Shown here piece by piece: positions 9,957 to 21,400 of a stretch of 64,000 bases of DNA. The position numbers and the translations under genes are program-made. Location: NCBI RefSeq assembly GCF_023101765.2, contig NC_064230.1:2232001-2296000 (forward strand). Reading direction: 5' to 3'. Every line of letters starts with the position of its first letter. Position 1 is the stretch's first letter. This DNA is from Spodoptera frugiperda. Its lineage: Eukaryota; Arthropoda; Insecta; Lepidoptera; Noctuidae. The notes below the pieces were generated by a model, which was not told where the DNA came from, made no database searches, and was given only the letters and a program-made list of their open reading frames with translations.

Positions 9957-10056
9957 TCTGCCTCGTACAGCAAAACTGTGGAATGAGCTGTCGTCCGCGG
10001 TATTTCCGAACCGATACGACTTTCAAACTTTCAAGAAAAGACTGGCAACGCACCTA
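9957..10056 (+). mobile_element. LINE reverse-transcriptase C-terminal fragment
   Basis: Plus-strand frame PRTAKLWNELSSAVFPNRYD.QTFKKRLATHL then stop. This is the conserved C-terminus of a lepidopteran non-LTR reverse transcriptase and the same LINE as at 8615-8970; clade not assigned. Confidence 0.7.
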
Positions 10057-10136
10057 TGACTCCTCTGTGGTTGTGGACACCGATTTCCTATGAAGCCGTT
10101 GTATCACTCGCAACACTGGAGGCATTTACGGTCTTT

Positions 10137-10597
10137 TGAGGGGGGAGGGATTGGGCCGGTAACCTCACTCAGTCAATGCAAGCGTCGTATCGTATGAGGC
10201 CGTGGTATCGCTCCGGTCGAGCCGGCCCAGCAGTGTCGAAGCATGGCTCTTCCACACAAAGAATATGAAATAAGGTAGGTACATTTTTAAAAGAATTAAA
10301 TACAAACAAGTTAAATTACATACAATAGGCTCACCCCCTATTACATGGGACTTAAAACACAAATGGTGAAAAGTGGGTGTACATTGTATAGCGGCATTAT
10401 GTGCCGTAATGTGCACCTCTGCCTACCCCTTCGGGGATAAAAGGCGTGACGTTGTGTGTGTGTGTTAAATTACATGGGAGTCACTTCACCGTTGACGGTC
10501 GACGACGCCTCTAGTGTTTCGCGTATCCATGGGCGGCGGCGATTGCCTACCATCAGATGATCCGTCTGCTCTATTACCGGCTTATACCATAAAAACA
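10137..10597. repeat. SINE B and SINE C fragments
   Basis: 10137-10256 (-) family B 5' half; 10325-10460 (+) family C 3' half; 10483-10597 (+) family B 3' end with CCGGCTTATACCATAAAAAC. Confidence 0.65.
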
Positions 10598-10892
10598 CTT
10601 AAATAACACTTCAAAACGTGCTTACCAGTACTAAAACTACAAACAAGGCATAGGTAGCTACTACTTGTAGACTATTACATGAAAAATAATTTCTTTAAAA
10701 AGTTCTCATAAATAATTCGTGGAAGTAATTTAAGTATGTAGCCAGTAAGTACTTCATTTCAACCTTGATGATGTCTGGGCCCATAGTTAAGGAATGGAAC
10801 AGAGGTAGCCAAACTTTTTTCAATTAAATTCCACTTACTTTTACTTTATACAGTGAAACCTTTTTAAATGAGACGTCAAGGCACTTGCAATT

Positions 10893-11070
10893 TTAGCTCG
10901 CCACCCGACCAAAACCAGAACCGCACATACGGTGCGCACCACAGATGGGACCCAGATTTACCGGGGCTCCGGCTCAAAAAGCAGGAGTAGGAACGGGGTG
11001 GTTTTTAGTCAGTAAGAGTCAGCGGGAGAAGTAATTGGAGGATTATCCTCCCTCAAAAAAATAAATAAAA
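10893..11070 (+). repeat. SINE family A
   Basis: ACCCGACCAAAACCAGA.CC through GGTTTTTAGTCAGTAAGAG and an A-rich tail. Confidence 0.7.
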
Positions 11071-12015
11071 AAGGGACCTACAAATTGGTATCACATATTA
11101 AGGTATTCCACTAACCCAGTGTCTCAGATAACAAGGTTTAAATAAATATTTGTCTCATTTACAGAGGGTTCCATTAATAGAAGTGAGAATACAGGCTATT
11201 TCAGATAAAGGTATATTAAAAAAGGGCCAAATTAAAAGTACCCTCAACCGACGAGCATGCATGAAAAAACTGAAGTGAAAGAGGTGTATAAGATTCGTAG
11301 CAATTGGCGTCTCTGCCTACCCCCATGGGAAACAGGCGTGAGGTTATGTATGTATGTATATAGAATACGCCAAATACAATGTAAGCGTTGTTTCACGTCG
11401 GTATCGCCGGCCCATTCGTACCGATGCACGACTCCCCACTAGAAAAAACACTTTGGCTCATTGACTGAGCAGCCGAGCCAACGGAATACCTAAGAAGGTA
11501 TGTTGACAATCACTGAGTTTTTACTATTTGTACTAACATAGCGTGTTTCAAGGTCGTAAACTTAGCTTAAAACCGACCTAGGTCTTACTTGACCTTGAGA
11601 TAATCTAGAATTTCGTCAATATATTCGTGAAATAATATACATTTTGTAAATATCGATTCTAATCGTGACGAGACGGTCAAATAGCTAACTGCGTAGATTC
11701 TACTAGTTTTATAAATGCTACGAGGATATGAAACTATGTGACTAAGTACTGATACTAAGCTATGTAGCTTTGAACCAATGAAGCCATACACATCCACACC
11801 AATGTAGCATAGCACTTATCTGGTGGAAAAGCAGCCTTAAGATCTTGCTTGTGAAGAAAACGAATCTCTTACTCAGTAGTAATAATTGTCACCGCGAAGG
11901 AGTTTGAATTATTAGCATTGTTCTACGTCAGTTTTCTGTAAAGCCGTGGTATCACTCCGGTCGAGACGGCTTATACGGATTTGTGGATGTAACTTTTGAC
12001 AATGTGAACTATTTT
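11070..12015. other. no gene; minor repeat pieces
   Basis: 11215-11360 is a short repeat with an ATGT tail; 11640-11835 is a family G MITE piece (CTTATCTGGTGGAAAAGCAG end). The rest is AT-rich sequence with no supported frame. Confidence 0.4.
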
Positions 12016-12021
12016 TGCTGA

Positions 12022-12186
12022 TGCCTGATCCGGAGCTGCGGATTACCTAGCGGGTTTACTAGGGGGATCCGGTTCAAAGAGCAAGAGTAGGAACGGCATA
12101 GTTTTTAGTCAGTAAGAGTCTGACAATTCCTCTCGCCTCGCCCAAGACGGGAGAAGTCATTGGATGAATTTCCCCCCTCAAAAAAA
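12022..12186 (+). repeat. SINE family A
   Basis: CTGATCCGGAGCTGCGGA through CCCCCCTCAAAAAAA tail. Confidence 0.75.
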
Positions 12187-12382
12187 AGTATTCTACTCTA
12201 CTGCGATAGTGCCATCACATGGCTTATCCATCCGTTATTGTTTACTTCATCTAAATTTAAAATCACCCTTTCATGTTTTTAGAAGTTTACAAACATTTCT
12301 AACAGATTACACTAAATATTTGAAACAGCATTTTATTATACACTTCATGAAGCGATATTACGTAAATATGAGTACTTTTTTA

Positions 12383-12738
12383 TGGGATAAGCCGGTAAAC
12401 GAGCAGACGTATCACTTGATGGTAAGCAATCGCCGCCGCACATGGACACTTGAAACACCGGAGGCGTTATAAGTACGTTGCCGGCCTTTTGGAGGTTAGG
12501 AAATTAAGGATTGTTGGGAAATCGGGGGGTTGGGAAGATTGGAAAGGGGGTTAATTGGGCCTCTGGTAACCTCACTCACACAACGAAATACAACGCAAAC
12601 GTTGTTTCACGTCGGTTTTCTGCTCGGCCGTGGTATCACTCCAGTCGAGCCGGCCCATTCTTGTCGAAGCATGGACGTCCATGGACGGCGGCGATTGCTT
12701 ACCATCAGGTGATCCGTCGACTCGTTTGCCGGCTTATA
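12383..12738 (-). repeat. SINE family B, two head-joined copies
   Basis: 12383-12674 is a nearly full minus copy; 12675-12738 is a plus-strand 3' end (GGCGGCGATTGCTTACCATC to CCGGCTTATA). Confidence 0.75.
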
Positions 12739-12944
12739 ACAGCTAGTTTTAATATAAATATTAGGGCATTTATCACCAATTTGTTATCAACATAACCTGA
12801 CCGTGACGTGGGTGACCCTAAACTAGATATAACAATTACATTATGTATGTTATATTGCCAAAAACAAAACACGACGTACATATCTACTCGTAACTTAATA
12901 TTATGTTAGTGAATCGAATAACATATTATATTATTCGTTTAAAT

Positions 12945-13098
12945 CAATTGTTGTTCGTTAGTCTCACTAAAACTCGAGAACGGCGTCTGGACCGATTCGG
13001 CTAATTCTGGTTTTGAATTATTTCTGCAAATTCAGGGCAGGTCTAAAAGTTGAGAAATAATGTTTGAGGCGGTACGAAGCTTGCCGGGTCAGCCAGTA
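12945..13098 (+). mobile_element. Helitron-like fragment, family H3
   Basis: GTTCGTTAGTCTCACTAAAA to GCTTGCCGGGTCAGCCAGTA; an inverted relative is at 30732-30900. Confidence 0.45.
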
Positions 13099-13116
13099 TA
13101 GCCATAATTAGTTAAA

Positions 13117-13375
13117 CGGCATTGCTGGGCCGGCTCGACCGGAGGGATACCACGGTCTCACAAAAAACTGACGTAAAACAGTGAGGTTACCGGATGCCCT
13201 ATTATCCTCCTTCCCAGTCTTCCCAAACCCCAGTAACCCTTAAACTCCTAACCCCCAAAAGGCCGGCAACGCACTTGTAACGCTTCTGACGTTTCGGGTG
13301 TTCATGAGCGGCGGCGATTGCTTACCATCACTTGATCCGTCTGCTCATTTACCGGCTTATACCTAAAAAATAGTT
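13117..13375 (+). repeat. SINE family B
   Basis: CTGGGCCGGCTCGACCGGA through ACCGGCTTATACCTAAAAAA. Confidence 0.8.
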
Positions 13376-13589
13376 TAGGTAGGTAACTTAATCATAAAAA
13401 TGAATCACCGATATGTTCACACATAACTCCCGGACGGCTGTACCGAATGTGATAATAATTTATTGCAGGTATTTGGTTAGACAAGAATTAGTTTTAAATT
13501 ATTGTATTCACGTCACCAGCCCATATCAGTCCAGCGTTGGATTTAAATTGACATATTTTCGAAAAATTGGGTAGACCTCCAAGCCCTAA

Positions 13590-13790
13590 TGAGGCTGTTT
13601 TTCTAGCAGAGATGTGCTATGTCTCTATGCTACGAAGATGTGAAACTATGTGAACGTTTCCATTAATACTTAGCTATGTAAGTATACTGATACGATGGTA
13701 TGAAGATGCGCTGCCTCAAAGTAGATGTCCGAAGAAGATGCAAGCCCAAATTTGCGATGTATCGATAGTAGATCCGTATGCAAAACCATA
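13590..13790. mobile_element. MITE family G, partial
   Basis: GCAGAGATGTGCTATG, TGTGAACGTTTCC and a CGATGTATCGATAGTA segment shared with 46802-47083. Confidence 0.55.
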
Positions 13791-13957
13791 TATACAGTGC
13801 AAATTAGCACCTATTGCTCACAAAATACAGGTCAATTTATAGTTACATACTAAACAATCCATGATAACTGCACTGAATTGAAGGTTATTGCTCTAATTCG
13901 ATATTTTTTTGCATCAATGAATCAACGATGAAAGCTTTTCTTGAGGTAGAAAAATCA

Positions 13958-14462
13958 TCCTATAACTTCTCCCACCTTGGGCGAGGCGAGAGGGAGTGTC
14001 AGACTCTTACTGACTAAAAACCACCCCGTTCCTACTCCTGCTTTTCGAGCCGGGGCCTCGGTAAACCCACTAGGTAGGCCGGATCAGGCATTATCCCTAC
14101 TGGGCCCCATCTGTGGTGGTCTGATGGTAACTAGATATTCTAAAAATAGCAATTATCTATGACACAGGATGTGTCATAACATAAGTAGGACCTCACGCAA
14201 AGACTAAAAATAAATTCAACATACGTGTATTAAGTCGCGCCTTTTCTCCTGGTTTTTACACGCCATGCTACGATTATCGAAAGAACCATCAGGGCACCGT
14301 AGATGGGGCCCAGTAGGGCTGATGCCTGATCCGGAGCTGCGGACTACCTAGCGGGTTTACCAGGAATAGAAACGGGGTGATTTTTAGTCAGTAAGAGTCT
14401 GATACTCCCTCTCGCCTCGCTCAAGACGGAAAAAGTCATTGGATGCTATTTCATTAAAAAAA
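13958..14462. repeat. two SINE A copies in opposite orientation
   Basis: 13958-14130 (-) and 14265-14462 (+) are family A, separated by about 135 bp. Confidence 0.75.
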
Positions 14463-14464
14463 TG

Positions 14465-14690
14465 GATGGATTTGACTAAGAATTTTGTACTATCGATACA
14501 TCGCGGATTTGACTAAGAATTTTGTACTAACATTGATAAATCGCATACTCGGGCTGCGCATCTTCCTCGTACAGCTACATAGCTTAGTATCAGTTTAAAC
14601 GGTCACATAGTTTCACACCTTAACTAACTAACTATTACAACTTCATAGCATAATATCTGGTTGAAAAGCTTTTAATCCAAAATCTTTTAG
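14465..14690. mobile_element. MITE family G, partial
   Basis: Contains ATCGATACATCGC, CTCGTACAGCTACATAGC and a TGGTTGAAAAGC end. Confidence 0.5.
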
Positions 14691-15180
14691 TTAATTTAGA
14701 TAGATTTTTGACATTCAGTCTATTTCTAAGCCTAGAACCAAGCTAGGTATCTCATCAATCATCTTTATAACGTCCTGCTCACCCCCTTTACAGAAGAGGG
14801 GACGAGTCATGTCTACGTGACGTCACTAATTAGTATAATTGGACTACATCGTAATTCTAATTGATGCTAATTCAAATACTTAGTTCCTATTTCTAGCCGA
14901 CGGACAAACAGTTTTATTATGAAAGGAGTATTTTTACTTTCTTTAAAATAGGGTAGATGAAAGATGACTATTTTCTGTTAACTAATGTCCGTCTTGTTGA
15001 TTATTTTAAAACATAAAACGCGTAATTTTTATAAGTTTTTAAACTGACATGGTCACTAACACTATTATTAGAACTTGAGACGGAAATATCGGAAACTCAT
15101 CTAAATAAATAAACATGGTAAATATCCCGTCTCAAGTTCCAATAATAGCGTAATTTTTATTTTCTTACGGAAACAAATAC
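14690..15180. other. no gene; minor repeat pieces
   Basis: 14945-15035 matches the palindromic element of 35355-35665 (ATGTCCGTCTTGTTGATT). 15050-15150 carries a repeat shared with 49950-50100 (ATATCGGAAACTCAT and CATGGTAAATATCCCGTCTC). Confidence 0.4.
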
Positions 15181-15189
15181 TTTTGAAGA

Positions 15190-15385
15190 TTAATTATTAT
15201 GTTATCGGCTTACTCACGTAACTGTTTGACGAGGAACTCGACTAGTTTCAAGCCATGCTAGAGGCTTATATTCATGAGCAGCATTCCGCGACACACGACG
15301 CGGCTATTGTCGCGGTGCTACTGATACTGAACATAATAATTAATTGAGTATGTCTCACGAAAGTTATAATAAAACTTTTGATGAT
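15190..15385. mobile_element. foldback element family F
   Basis: TGTTATCGGCTTACTCACG to CTCACGAAAGTTATAATAAA; the right arm is reduced. Confidence 0.65.
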
Positions 15386-15471
15386 AGATTGCCTAGAACT
15401 GGTGAATTTTTTGCTTGATCCTAATCCTAATCAGGCTAAAAATTATCTAGTTATGAGTCTCGGTCTAAATA

Positions 15472-15675
15472 TCTATACTTACTAATATTATAAAGCTGAA
15501 GAGTTTGTTTGTTTGTTTGTTTGAACGCGCTAATCTCCAGAACTACTGGTCCGATTTGAATAATTCTTTTTGTGTTAGGTAGTGCATTTATCGAGGAAGG
15601 CTATAGGCTATAAAACATCACGCTATGACCAATAGGAGCCAAGCAGAGCGGGTGAAACCGCACGGAAGCAGCTAA
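15472..15675 (+). mobile_element. Helitron-like element, family H2
   Basis: TCTATACTTACTAATATTAT after A to GCAGCTAA before T, with GTTTGTTTGTTTG near the 5' end. The CTRR end and AT target fit Helitrons. Related copies at 57649 and 57893. Confidence 0.65.
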
Positions 15676-15884
15676 TTATATATATTGGCCACCAAATACA
15701 TTGGAAAATCTTACTTATTGTTTGTCCACATACATATCTATAGGTCTTACAGCCAAGCAGCCTTGAAATATGCAGTTGTGCATACAAACATTTATCATTC
15801 ACCGTTTACACAATCCAAAATTATCATTTTAGAAGCAAATATAGTAAATTGAGTGACTGAGAAATCGTTTTTTACCATTTACTA

Positions 15885-16060
15885 GGTTCCGACAGTGGCT
15901 TCGCCCATGTTCCCATGGGATAAATAATAATAAATGTGTTATTCCAGACTATAATCTACCCTTGTTCCAAAATTCATCTTGATTCCTTCAGCTGTTTTGA
16001 TGTGAAGGAGTAATAAACAAACATACAAACTTTTGCATTTATAATATTAATAAGAAGTAA
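15885..16060 (+). mobile_element. Helitron-like fragment, family H4
   Basis: GGCTTCGCCCATGTTCCC, GTGTTATTCCAGACTATAAT and CTTTTGCATTTATAATATTA; relatives at 38920, 42190 and 46340. Confidence 0.5.
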
Positions 16061-16122
16061 GACAAGATGACCTATTAAGATGATATTTATTTTAATATGA
16101 ATAAATACCAAATCACTACATA

Positions 16123-16306
16123 GTATAAAACAAAGTTGCTTTCTCTGTCCCTATGTCCCTTTGTATGCTTAAATCTTTAAAACTACGCAATGGATTTTGA
16201 TGCGGTTTTTTTAATAGATAGAGTGATTTAAGAGGATGGTTTATATGTATAATACAAGCATAATATATCACCATTGCACCTATGCGAAGCTGGGGTGGGT
16301 CGCTAG
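16123..16306 (+). mobile_element. Helitron-like element, family E, complete
   Basis: TCACTACATAGTATAAAAC after A to GGTCGCTAG before T. Confidence 0.65.
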
Positions 16307-16309
16307 TAA

Positions 16310-18440
16310 AATTATATTATATTATTTATTATTTATTTACGCAGAGGTTCTATTATGAGGTAAGTCAGAATCATGGCATTTGGCACTTTATTTTAGAGAC
16401 AGAAGAACGCCAAATCTACGCCTAGGCAAAGGCCTTAGTGAGAACAAAAATAGACATAATGATGTTCATGTTCAATGAGATTCTTATAAGAAATTCAATA
16501 AGAAATCAAAATTCTAATATTATGTAATAAAAAATAAAATTAGACAGACTAAAATTTGGCTTGTAAGATTTTTATTTACATTCATGACTTCGAGAGAATT
16601 TTCGTTAATCTGTGTGGATTTTCTTTTTAATGGTCATTAAGTTTTAACATAGGAAACATTGAATAGGAAGTATAAAAATATGTTTCAAAGAAGTTTTATT
16701 TAAACATTTTAGGTAAGTACATTATTGTATTATTTTTTTATTCAACATTTACTGGTTGGTATATAAAACTTTTTCCTATTAAATTAATTGTGTACCTAAA
16801 TACCTAACTACCAAATAAGTAAGAATAAATTTGAAACCTGCCTGAGTTCCCAGAAAAAATAATTGGTCACTCAATACCTAGGTAAAATGAAATAAAATTT
16901 ATTTCCAAATAAAATTAGTTATATCTTTACCTAAAGTACAATCATAGGAAATACTGAAAACTGAACCTATTGACTTGATAACAGACATATTGCTAAACAT
17001 TTTAAATTGAATTGAAAGATTAAAATGTTTATCTAAGTATTTGATAATCGCGGTCTAACTAGTAAACATACCAATTACTAAGATATTTTGTAGGATATTT
17101 AAGTTTTTATATAGTGTTATATTACAAACTATACATAGTTTGAGCCCTTGAGAAATGATAATATAGCTATTTTACGATGTAATGAGTACATAAAAAAATA
17201 ATTGATTACGATAAAAAAATTTCAACGCGCAAAAAAGCGCGGTCTTATTGGAATCTTTTTAGCATAATCTGTGTGAGCTGTGAACTGAACTGACCTAATA
17301 CTGTTGACACTAATTCAATTAAAAAAAAACCTTGTGATATAATATTACCGCATCACTAAAAAAAAAGAAGCCAACGTTTTTAAAAAAAAAAGAATACTGA
17401 ATACTTACAGTTATCACTGATATCGCTGTTCATCAAATATATTTTGGACGCGAAAAATTCGCTATGATTACCGCACCGCACATTTCTTGACAAGATTGTC
17501 TAATAAATAACAGCCTCGAGAATTAAACGTCCGGCAATTGTGGCACGCACAATGTAGGAGACGACGCAAACGGCTAATTATAAAGTCCTATGCCAATTCA
17601 TACAATTGAGAACCGCTTATTTGAGAAACACCAAAACCGTTTTCGAACACAAATAAAAACGGGAAAAAATACACACGCACAACACAATAGTTCTACAGGG
17701 AATGCACAGTTTATTGACCCAATTATTGGGGCCGTATTGTTTATAACAGTGTCGAAATAATGTTAATTTTTATTGAAATATGCTTCAAGGCACAAAATTT
17801 ATCCTTTTTCTGAATCTGACGTGACGTGTGGCGCTGCACTGCACCTTTGAAAAAAGTTTCGTATTCTGAATTAGTCGAGTTTTGACAATCTAAAGTCGAC
17901 TATTAAAAATATTAAGAAAAGTTGTTACACAGAGATTAGTATGAAAATTTTTATCTTTTATATGTTTGGACTATCTAGTCCTTTAGTATAATTTGTTCAT
18001 GTGTCTAAAAATGCAAAATAAATACAGTTTTATTCCATAAGTTTCAACATTCATTAATTTTAGTAGAGTTAGTATAATCTACTAAAATTACGTCAACAAA
18101 CAAATACAACCCTAATTACGCAATTTCCAGAAACAATTTAGGTTTGGATGCATTCAAATATAAGGGATTATTAAAACAAAAGGAAGCCATACAAATCATT
18201 TACTTAGTATTTCAATATTAGTATTTAGTTAATTCACGTTAAAGGCACTCAAACATTACTTATTCAGGAAACAGCAAATCCTGATTGAGAATTAAATTAC
18301 AGTCTGTAATTGAATGCATCAATAAAACCATAAACAAGTCATCAGGTGACTGATTGATTTTTTATGTCAATTCAAAACTACTGTCACATGGATGTGTTAT
18401 CTGGTTTTTTGTTTACAAAAATATTTACGAAACTTAAATG
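16310..18440. other. unique sequence upstream of the ZAD gene
   Basis: No convincing repeat or long frame in 2.1 kb. It probably includes the promoter and 5' UTR of the ZAD gene. On the minus strand a strong donor-like GTAAGTAT (17401-17408) follows ATGAACAGCGATATCAG, which could be a first exon of an unidentified leftward transcript. Confidence 0.4.
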
Positions 18441-18444
18441 AAAG

Positions 18445-21400
18445 ATGTCCTCGTTTTTATGCTTCATCTGCCGCAATACAGTGAACACTGATACCAATGA
18501 GGATTCACGAGAAAAATACAAAGAAATCGTCGGAATGAATGTAACTAAATAATTCACTAATATTACTTTTTATTTATCTTAAATTTATAATGAACCATAT
18601 AATTTTTAGTGTATTTTACTTAGCTTTAGTAACCAATATTTTAATTACAAATACCATATGCAACGTTATGTAATTGATACCAAATACATTCCAATTAGAA
18701 TGTTTAATTAGAATGTTCACGAAATAACAACACAAAAGAAAAATATATTGTCCCTAGGCACCTAATAGGGTAGGCAGAGGTAAGTAATGCCTCCTCAACC
18801 TTCATAGTGGTAAATCTAACTAGACTAACCCACTACAGTACAGAGAGTCTTTTGTACAGAGGTATAATTGAACTAGTTACAATAACTTTTACCAGTGACC
18901 ATCATCACCTTTTCATCACCTATGATGGCTCATCATTACTCATCACAGTCCACTACAAGACTATTGGACTCCTCTGCTTACACTCAGTCCTCTACCATGT
19001 ACACTATTAACCTGTTGGATGTCAAGTATATGAGAAACAATAGAAAACTCATTGTGTCCCGCGTAGATCTACATTCTAGTATACCAGTGGTTAAATAAAA
19101 CTACAGTCGATAGACTCCTAAAATATTTACTCCTAATTATTAAGATTCAACCATATGTAATTTTCAAAAATTATGTTTCAGCTGTGTCCGGATTCTCACC
19201 TCTGTTACATATGTGATCACCTTGTAAACAAACTATGGCTATTTAAATCTTTGTGCCTGAAAAGGAGTCTGGAATACCCGGTGTTGTTCAGGTTGGTTAC
19301 TAAATTAAATAATTTTTCTGTTAACTTCTGTTATTACTGTTTATAGCAGCAGCATATTAACTGACTGGGGAACTGGTTGTTGTGTAATATAGCGGGTTCA
19401 ATTCCTACATGGAGCAACTCAGATTTATGTTATCCACAAATTGTTGTTTTGGGTCTGGGTATCGTATGTATGTGAAATTGTATGTTTGTAAATGCACTGA
19501 CACAAAGATAATTATATTGTTGGATAATGCTTTTGTAAAAAAAGCAACCATCTTCACCATCTTGAGCATGCATGGTTCTCCATACGAGAAGAGGCCTTTG
19601 CTCAGCAGTGGCCATTTATAGGCTGTGATTATGTTTCAAATCCTGTTACATTTCTCTTTTACAGCGCCAAAGGCACAGTGAACTTACAAAGAAGTACAAT
19701 AAAACCAATAATACTATGTACAGAAGAAATTTGCTCACGGACAGACGCAAACCAATTTTATATAGAGAACAAAGATCAAAGCATAAATAGCCATGATTAT
19801 ATTAAATTAGAAGATGATCGTGATGACTATGAAGAAAGTGACTATTTTCATGAAAAACCTGTAAAGGAAGGCGTGAAATGTACTGATCATTTAGATATGA
19901 ATGACGGTGAAATGTATAATAATCATGAAGAAATGTATGGTAACGATGGTGAGACGTTTGGCAACGATAGTATAACGTATAATAATGACGCAGAAACATG
20001 TAATAATGACGGTAAAACATTTGTAAATGATGGTGAAACATATAATAATAGTAGACAAACATATAACAAGGATGGACAAACGTATGGTAACGATAGTCAA
20101 ACGATTAACAATGATAATGAAATGTGTGACAATGTTAGTATAACATATAATAATGATGAAGAAACATATAGTAATAATAGTCAAACATATGGCAATGAAA
20201 GTGAAATATATGGCAACAATAGTCAAAAATATGGCAATAATAGTGAAATATATGGCAATAATAGTCAAACATATGGCAACAATAGTCAAATATATGACAA
20301 CAATAGTCAAAAATATGGCAACAATAGTCAAACATATGGCAACAATAGTAAAATGTTTAATAACGATGAACTAACGTATGGTAACGATAGTGCAACATAT
20401 AATAATGATAATGAATTAGATAATAATACTAATACAGGAGTAAATCAAGATGATATGGCTAATGTTTATGAAAATAACGACTTAAATGCTGATAACGTTG
20501 CAATGTCTGATTACTATGCTGAAGAGAAAATTGAGTGTTTAAATGAAATTAGAAATGAATGTGGTGTTCAAGATGTGGGGGAAAGTGATGGTTTGTATAA
20601 AATAGTATACTTTTTTTTAAAGGTGGAAAATCTCGCCTTGGGCGAGGCGAGAGGGAGTGTCACACTCTTACTGACTAAAAACCACCCCGTTCCTACTCCT
20701 GCTTTTCGAGTCGGAGCCCCGGTAAACCCGCTAGGTAGTCCGCAGCTCCGGATGAGGTATCAGCCCTACTGGACCCCATCTGTGGTGGTCTGATGACTCT
20801 TTGAGAAAATATTATACTTACAGGATGTTTGGTGCATGGATCGACATTTTTTTTTCGAATACTTTTTCAGTTATAGCACGGAGTCTGGAATTGTGTCGAG
20901 TATATGGGACTTTTTTATGGTATAAGCCAGTAAACGAGCAGACGGATCACCTGATGGTAAGCAATCGTCGCCGCCCATGGACGCTTGAAACACCAGAGGC
21001 GTTACAAGTACGTTGCCGGCCTTTTGGGGGGTAGGAATTTAAGGGTTGTTGGGGAATCGGGGATTGGGAAGATTAGGAAAGGGGGTTATTAAAAAAATCT
21101 CATCTTTTCAGACAAAAAATCCGACGAAAACGCATCAAAAACTAAAACGAAAGCCTTTGAGAAGATTCTTCTGTCTTTCGAAGAGCAGAAGGCAGAATTA
21201 GAACAGCAGAGAAGGAGCAAGAAGTATCTAGAAGCTGAGTTTAAGTGCTATAACTGTGCGCTCGGGTTTCTCTTCAAGGATACGTATCAGACCCATATGA
21301 TGAGGCATGAGGAAGTAAGTCACTTAAACATAGCATTATATGACATATAGGGTGACTGGTAATTAGTGTACGATATTTAAACACGTGATTGTACTCATGA

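Noticed and set aside
13977..14162. Repeated GEARGSVRLLLTKNHPVP frames (also 8666, 45483, 46026, 58526)
   Set aside because: The same peptide appears wherever SINE A lies; it is a by-product of the repeat, not a gene family.
19891..20374. Hydrophobic or His/Tyr-rich frames on both strands of the heptad array
   Set aside because: Shadows of the 21-bp repeat; the ZAD frame is supported by splice continuity and downstream fingers.
20591..20793. C-terminal extension of the ZAD exon 3 frame into LALGEARGSV...
   Set aside because: This is SINE A sequence; a donor at 20591 restores the frame into exon 4.
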